Source: Alistipes sp. (lineage in GTDB: Bacteria; Bacteroidota; Bacteroidia; Bacteroidales; Rikenellaceae). From it: 10,447 bases of DNA. The notes below the pieces were generated by a model that was not told where the DNA came from, did no database searches, and saw only the letters and a program-made list of their open reading frames with translations. Numbering within the stretch: position 1 is the first letter of the stretch; every line of letters begins with the position of its first letter. The stretch covers positions 1-10,447 of the forward strand of contig JAGBIR010000059.1 of NCBI GenBank assembly GCA_017934845.1. The letters run 5' to 3'. Made by a program: the position numbers and the translations under genes. Positions 7,337-10,447 of this stretch are shown here, one piece after another.

Positions 7337-7365
7337 TGTAACCTTTTTCGGGGTTTTGCGTCTAA
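7337..7365 (+). promoter_or_regulatory. ECF sigma-type promoter for the three-helix membrane protein (rightward)
   Basis: TGTAACCTTT (7337-7346) and CGTCTAA (7359-7365), with 16 bases between AAC and CGTC. The spacer starts CTTT and ends TTTTG, as in the leftward twin. Transcription near 7371 would give a leader of about 77 bases before the ATG at 7449. The AT-rich block 7303-7336 lies between the two promoters. Confidence 0.82.
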
Positions 7366-7448
7366 TATGACAGAAACGGATGATAAGAGCCGTCGCGACA
7401 AAGAAAAAAGTAAAAATAAATAATGTAAAACCTTAAAATTTTAGAGCT

Positions 7449-7874
7449 ATGTTTGATGAACTTTTTATTGCTGTTATTTTTGTGGGTATCGCCTTTTTTG
7501 TCTATAAGTGGATTGAACTGATGGTGATGAAGAAGGAGCGTATTGAGATTGCATCGCGTTTGGAGGGTGATAATCTGATGGAGTATGCCAAGCGTATGCC
7601 TTTGGGCTTGGGCGCAACGGCAAAGCCCGCCGAGCAGGAGGGTGCAAGAAAGCCTCTGCATCCCGTTGGGAAAGTCTTGCGTTGGGGTATGTTTGTCGTT
7701 GGCCTCGGTGTAGGATGCCTTTCTGGCGGCTATATTCAGGGATTAATGGTAAATACAAACTTTGGCTATGCTCCGGCAGAGTTGTCAATGGCCGGCAGTG
7801 TGCTGCTGTGCTCAGGTTTGGGACTTGTTATCTCGTTTGTGGTGGAGTATTTCCTGTATAAGAGTAATAAATAA
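7449..7874 (+). CDS. Three-helix inner-membrane protein of the ECF sigma regulon (DUF6249-like)
   Basis: 141 residues with three hydrophobic segments: about 3-25 (running into KW at 20-21), 78-100 and 114-137. A charged cytoplasmic stretch lies between the first two, with MKKERIEIASRLEG near its start, and the protein ends in a short basic tail. The second helix is glycine-rich (GLGVGCLSGG). There is no signal-peptide cleavage site or catalytic motif. The layout resembles the Bacteroidetes DUF6249 family, often found with ECF sigma factors (from memory). It is read from the right-hand copy of the mirrored ECF promoter, so it is probably made under the same envelope signal as the sigma operon. 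Function unknown. The start is clear: ATG with no in-frame alternative nearby. Confidence 0.78.
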   Translation: MFDELFIAVIFVGIAFFVYKWIELMVMKKERIEIASRLEGDNLMEYAKRMPLGLGATAKPAEQEGARKPLHPVGKVLRWGMFVVGLGVGCLSGGYIQGLMVNTNFGYAPAELSMAGSVLLCSGLGLVISFVVEYFLYKSNK

Positions 7875-7950
7875 TTTGGGAGTTAATGAGTTCCGCAGCT
7901 CGGTCGATGAAGTCGGCTGGGCTGTAACCATATATGTTAATTCAAAATTA

Positions 7951-8180
7951 AGAATTCAAAATTCAAAATTAAGATTTTTTTGCCATTCTGAGTAAAACAC
8001 AGTTGTGTGCAAAATCTCCAAAAGACACTCTCGGTCGAGCAGAAGTAACCCAAGGGGAAAATCAATATAAACTAACGAGCAAAGACTAAAATAGAAATAA
8101 AGTAGCCCCAAAAGTTCTAACAAAAACTTTTGGGGCTACTTTATGCTTAAAATAATTTTGAATTTTGAATTTTGAATTCT
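7951..8180. repeat. 20-bp perfect inverted repeats bounding a 230-bp non-coding segment
   Basis: AGAATTCAAAATTCAAAATT at 7951-7970 is exactly mirrored by AATTTTGAATTTTGAATTCT at 8161-8180. Both arms are built from a 7-base unit (TTCAAAA). No transposase lies inside, so this is either a MITE-like remnant or the low-complexity ATTCAAA repeat common between Bacteroidales genes. No target-site duplication is evident. Confidence 0.65.
8097..8144. terminator. Strong bidirectional terminator hairpin
   Basis: A perfect 20-bp stem: ATAAAGTAGCCCCAAAAGTT (8097-8116) with its complement at 8125-8144, around the loop CTAACAAA. The stem ends in short A/T runs on both sides, so it can stop both the rightward membrane-protein transcript and the leftward hydrolase transcript, though neither side has a long T-tract. 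Confidence 0.8.
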
Positions 8181-8186
8181 CTTTCC

Positions 8187-8909
8187 TTACTCCATCGGGA
8201 AAACTCTAACTTCGCAAACATCAGCAAGTTCGCTCTGCAGACGCTCGATGTCGGTCTTCTCCTCAACCTCGCCGTAATGGTAGGGATAAAAGACGCAGGG
8301 ACGGATAGCCTTTACAGCCTCAACGGCCTGATCCACGGTCATCGTGTAGGGCTGATTTACGGGCAAAAATGCGATGTCGATATTCTCGAGTGCAAGCATC
8401 TCGGGCGTAGGCTCGGTATCTCCCGCGATATAGATTCGCAGGTCGTTGTCGATGGTCAAAACATAGCCGCAATCCTCGCGCGCCTGTGGGTGAAAATCGG
8501 TGTGACCCTCGGTTGTGTTGTATGCTGCAACGGCCTCAACTACGACATTGGGCAGCGGTTGAGACTTCATTCCGGGAGTCATAACAACAGCTTCGCCATC
8601 GAAAGTTTCGGCCGAGGTTTTGTCGCAGATAATCACGCTGTTGCGAGTGGTTATATCATCAATCGCAGCACGATCCAAATGGTCGTAGTGTGAGTGCGTT
8701 ACGAGTACTACATCGGCCTTCGGCAGCTGGGCATATTTTGCGTACTCGGCTACGGGGTCGTTGTAGATGTGCTTGTCGCCAATGGTAATGGCGAATGATG
8801 CGTGCTTGAAGAAGGTGAATGTAACGGCGCCCTCCTCGCCATATCGTACTGTGTCGGTAGGGTATGTGGGCTGGTTGCCCTTACCTCCGAAAATTGAAAA
8901 AAGTGACAT
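8187..8909 (-). CDS. MBL-fold metal-dependent hydrolase (UlaG-like)
   Basis: 240 residues, without signal peptide or membrane segment, so cytoplasmic. The metallo-beta-lactamase signature THSHYDHLD (71-79) supplies H72, H74, D76 and H77. GDTE (163-166) supplies the bridging D164, and YHYG (210-213) gives H211; H136 and H140 may also help. The compact form with YNDP (49-52) after the first strands fits the UlaG / Lactamase_B_3-like branch, which includes phosphodiesterase- and lactonase-like enzymes. The substrate cannot be told. It stands alone, with a canonical promoter upstream (8952-8982) and a terminator hairpin beyond its 3' end. There is no link to the neighbouring acyltransferase except the shared divergent regulatory region. 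Confidence 0.85.
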   Translation of the reverse strand: MSLFSIFGGKGNQPTYPTDTVRYGEEGAVTFTFFKHASFAITIGDKHIYNDPVAEYAKYAQLPKADVVLVTHSHYDHLDRAAIDDITTRNSVIICDKTSAETFDGEAVVMTPGMKSQPLPNVVVEAVAAYNTTEGHTDFHPQAREDCGYVLTIDNDLRIYIAGDTEPTPEMLALENIDIAFLPVNQPYTMTVDQAVEAVKAIRPCVFYPYHYGEVEEKTDIERLQSELADVCEVRVFPME

Positions 8910-8951
8910 ATCAAATAGCTTTTATTTGGTTAAAATTAATCTCGTTATTTG

Positions 8952-8982
8952 CAAATATACAAATCGAAAATGATTTTTCAAA
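8952..8982 (-). promoter_or_regulatory. Canonical Bacteroidetes promoter for the MBL hydrolase
   Basis: On the minus strand, TTTG (8982-8979), a 19-bp spacer, then TATATTTG (8959-8952) match TTTG-N19-TAnnTTTG exactly. Transcription near 8946 leaves a leader of about 37 bases. Confidence 0.82.
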
Positions 8983-8995
8983 TCCCTGCTATCAA

Positions 8996-9022
8996 GATTT
9001 ATCTACATAATGTCGATAAATC
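8996..9022. promoter_or_regulatory. 27-bp palindrome, candidate operator between divergent promoters
   Basis: GATTTATC (8996-9003) mirrors GATAAATC (9015-9022), and ACAT (9005-9008) mirrors ATGT (9010-9013) around A9009. The only mismatched pair is T9004/C9014. It lies 13 bp upstream of the hydrolase -33 element and about 88 bp upstream of the acyltransferase -33, a position suited to an activator or shared regulator. No regulator gene is in the window. Confidence 0.5.
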
Positions 9023-9109
9023 CTGCATTTCGGTGTGCGTTGCCTGTGAAAAATGTGAAAAATAGGCTTGCAATGTTGAAAACTAATTGAAAAAAGCACA
9101 CTTAATTTT

Positions 9110-9140
9110 TTTGTTCCTCGCCAAAAAATAAGTAAATTTG
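9110..9140 (+). promoter_or_regulatory. Canonical Bacteroidetes promoter for the acyltransferase
   Basis: TTTG (9110-9113), a 19-bp spacer, then TAAATTTG (9133-9140) match the consensus exactly. Transcription near 9146 leaves a leader of about 28 bases before the ATG at 9174. Confidence 0.82.
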
Positions 9141-9173
9141 CAAGATGAATTATTGTAACCAAATTTTTGTATT

Positions 9174-9917
9174 ATGTTGAGTGTTTTATATTACCTTTTC
9201 ACGCTTATTCAGGTGACTTTCTGGTTTATCGTATCGATTATAGTTCTGATAGTTACCTATCCGTTCGATAAGAGTCGTCGCTGGGTGCATGAGTGTTCGC
9301 GCATTATCTGTGCCACACTTTTTGGCGTGCCTCCCCGTATGCGTCGCACGATCGAAGGCTTGGAGAATGTCGATAAGAGTAAGTCGTATGTGATGGTAAT
9401 TAACCATAATTCGGGTTTTGATATTTTTGCGGCTTATAAAATTCCCTTGAATTTCCGCTGGGTGTCGAAGAAGGAGGTCTTCTATGTCCCGTTTATGGGC
9501 CCGATGTTGTTTATTCATGGTGATATCCCCATCAATCGCGGTAATGCCGCTGCCGCTATGGCAAAGGTTATCGAGGATGGTAAACTTTGGATTAAGCGCG
9601 GTGCGAGTGTGGCAATCTTCCCCGAGGGAACACGCTCGAAGGATGGCGAGATTCATCGTTTCAAGGCCGGAGCTTTCAATTTGGCAAAGGAGGCGGGCGT
9701 TGAGATTCTGCCCGTAGTAATGACCGGTACGAACAATATGTTCCGCAAGAAGTGGCTGATTAATTGGACCAACCATATTGCAATCAAAGTCCTGAAGCCC
9801 GTGCCGGTAGAGGAGGTTGAGGCTTTGGAGGCAAAGGAGCTGGCTGCAAATACCCAGCAGCGTATGACCGAGGCGTTGGCAGAGTTGCGCGAGAAGGTAA
9901 AGAACGAGAATAAATAG
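9174..9917 (+). CDS. plsC: 1-acyl-sn-glycerol-3-phosphate acyltransferase (PlsC family)
   Basis: 247 residues. An N-terminal hydrophobic segment (about 5-28) anchors it to the inner membrane. The acyltransferase motifs are in order: catalytic NHNSGFD with H78 and D83 (HX4D), GDIPINRGN (116-124, with R122), FPEGTRS (149-155) and ILPVVMTG (178-185). These residues bind glycerol phosphate and the acyl donor. The enzyme would turn lysophosphatidic acid into phosphatidic acid in phospholipid synthesis; other lyso-lipid acyltransferases share the motifs, so the symbol is a family call. The C-terminus is a charged helix (about 215-247). It is followed after 76 bp by parE. Confidence 0.88.
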   Translation: MLSVLYYLFTLIQVTFWFIVSIIVLIVTYPFDKSRRWVHECSRIICATLFGVPPRMRRTIEGLENVDKSKSYVMVINHNSGFDIFAAYKIPLNFRWVSKKEVFYVPFMGPMLFIHGDIPINRGNAAAAMAKVIEDGKLWIKRGASVAIFPEGTRSKDGEIHRFKAGAFNLAKEAGVEILPVVMTGTNNMFRKKWLINWTNHIAIKVLKPVPVEEVEALEAKELAANTQQRMTEALAELREKVKNENK

Positions 9918-9950
9918 TTGACTGTGTCATAAATTGGCACTTTGCTGCGG

Positions 9951-9958
9951 TAGATTTG
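9951..9958 (+). promoter_or_regulatory. Possible -7 element before parE
   Basis: TAGATTTG fits TAnnTTTG and lies 35 bases before the ATG, but no TTTG sits 19-21 bases further upstream. parE may therefore be partly read through from plsC, since no terminator is visible between them. Confidence 0.4.
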
Positions 9959-9993
9959 CGGCATAATCGATTGAGAAGAAAATAATTTGCATA

Positions 9994-10447
9994 ATGGCAA
10001 GCAATACAAAAAATAACAATACGCCCGTTGCGGCTTATGATGACGATGCGATAAAGACCCTGTCGCCGCGAGAGCATCTGCGCCTGCGTCCGGGTATGTA
10101 TATCGGAAAGCTGGGCGACGGCTCACAGTCGGACGATGGTATCTATGTGCTTATCAAGGAGACGGTCGATAACTCTATCGACGAGTTTATCATGGGAGCC
10201 GGCGATAAGATTGAGATAACTATCGAGGATAATGTCGTAACGGTGCGCGACTACGGTCGTGGTATTCCGTTGAAGTCATTGTCGGCAGCCGTGAGCCAGA
10301 TGAATACGGGCGGTAAGTATGAGGGCGACGCTTTCAAGAAGACCGTCGGTCTGAATGGTGTGGGTGTGAAGGCCGTGAATATGCTTTCGAGTGAGTTTAC
10401 GGCTCGCTCGGTGCGTGACGGCGAGGCACACACTGTAACCTTCGCCA
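9994..10447 (+). CDS. parE: DNA topoisomerase IV subunit B (3' end cut by window edge)
   Basis: The first 151 residues of a type IIA topoisomerase ATPase subunit. After a short Asn-rich start come [16 protein letters not shown] and the GHKL ATP-binding motifs: [10 protein letters not shown] (residues N and D for ATP and Mg), DYGRGIPL and the lid [15 protein letters not shown]. The [14 protein letters not shown] and IDEFIMG segments match Bacteroidetes ParE rather than GyrB, which has VYEVVDNSIDEALAG and GLHGVGVSVVN. With ParC it decatenates daughter chromosomes using ATP. GyrB is the alternative and is less likely. The rest of the transducer and TOPRIM regions lie outside the window. Confidence 0.87.
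   Translation, partial: MASNTKNNNTPVAAYDDDAIKTLSPREHLRLRPGMYIGKLGDGSQSDDGIYVLIKETVDNSIDEFIMGAGDKIEITIEDNVVTVRDYGRGIPLKSLSAAVSQMNTGGKYEGDAFKKTVGLNGVGVKAVNMLSSEFTARSVRDGEAHTVTFA

Larger units (their letters stand above)
7875..8186. other. Non-coding gap between convergent genes
   Basis: 312 bp with no credible gene. From left to right it holds an undistinguished stretch (7875-7940), TTCAAAA-type short repeats (7941-7973), a degenerate REP-like segment beginning CATTCTGAG (7984 on), an AT-rich stretch, a strong hairpin (8097-8144), and the mirror-image TTTTGAA repeats ending at 8180. A short reading of 7875-7930 on the minus strand gives a helix-like peptide, but it has no start or support. Confidence 0.7.

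Noticed and set aside
7367..7423. An 18-codon ORF (MTETDDKSRR...) in the leader of the three-helix protein
   Set aside because: Its ATG precedes the expected transcription start near 7371, so it would not be in the mRNA.
8172..8693. A 173-residue open frame on the plus strand
   Set aside because: It is antisense to the MBL hydrolase, which has a full set of catalytic motifs.
8999..9019. Two inverted DnaA-box-like 9-mers (TTATCTACA and TTATCGACA)
   Set aside because: Each differs from the consensus at one key base, and no origin genes or other boxes are near; the palindrome explanation is simpler.
9153..9159. TGTAACC before plsC as another ECF -35 element
   Set aside because: No CGTC follows at 16 bases and a perfect housekeeping promoter is present.
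10434..10442. TGTAACCTT inside parE as an ECF promoter
   Set aside because: It is within a conserved coding region and the window ends before a -10 could be seen.

Overview
The window looks like chromosomal DNA from a member of the Bacteroidetes, probably order Bacteroidales (an Alistipes-like gut species is a guess). The signs are promoters of the TTTG / TAnnTTTG type, no purine-rich Shine-Dalgarno sequences at the starts, TonB-dependent receptors with an N-terminal carboxypeptidase-regulatory-like domain, an ECF sigma factor beside small membrane proteins, and a ParE of the Bacteroidetes kind.

Layout. 1-2710 (+) is a large outer-membrane beta-barrel/TonB-receptor-like protein whose start codon is cut by the left edge, probably by only two bases. 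2765-6272 (+) is a probable metal-handling cluster: a short exported or membrane-anchored Cys/His-rich protein, a 793-residue TonB-dependent receptor with a Cys-rich plug entrance, and a periplasmic HMA (MerP-like) protein with a CEHC site. The 286-bp gap before the HMA gene holds three large imperfect hairpins set end to end. An intrinsic terminator at 6295-6336 closes this block. 6346-7264 (-) is an ECF sigma factor gene overlapped by a two-helix membrane protein, a candidate anti-sigma. 7274-7365 is a near-palindrome holding two divergent copies of one ECF-type promoter. The left copy faces the sigma operon and the right copy faces 7449-7874 (+), a three-helix membrane protein. 7875-8186 is non-coding, with a 20-bp inverted repeat pair, a REP-like relic and a 20-bp-stem terminator. 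8187-8909 (-) is an MBL-fold hydrolase. 8910-9173 holds divergent canonical promoters and a 27-bp palindrome. 9174-9917 (+) is a PlsC-type acyltransferase. 9994-10447 (+) is the start of parE, cut by the right edge.

How the genes fit together. The Cys/His-rich protein, receptor and HMA protein form a plausible path for a thiophilic or transition metal (copper is the obvious guess) across the outer membrane and periplasm. The sigma factor, its overlapping membrane partner and the three-helix protein behind the mirrored promoter look like one autoregulated envelope-response unit. The MBL hydrolase, plsC and parE appear to be ordinary chromosomal genes. All functions are read from sequence motifs; no search was run.
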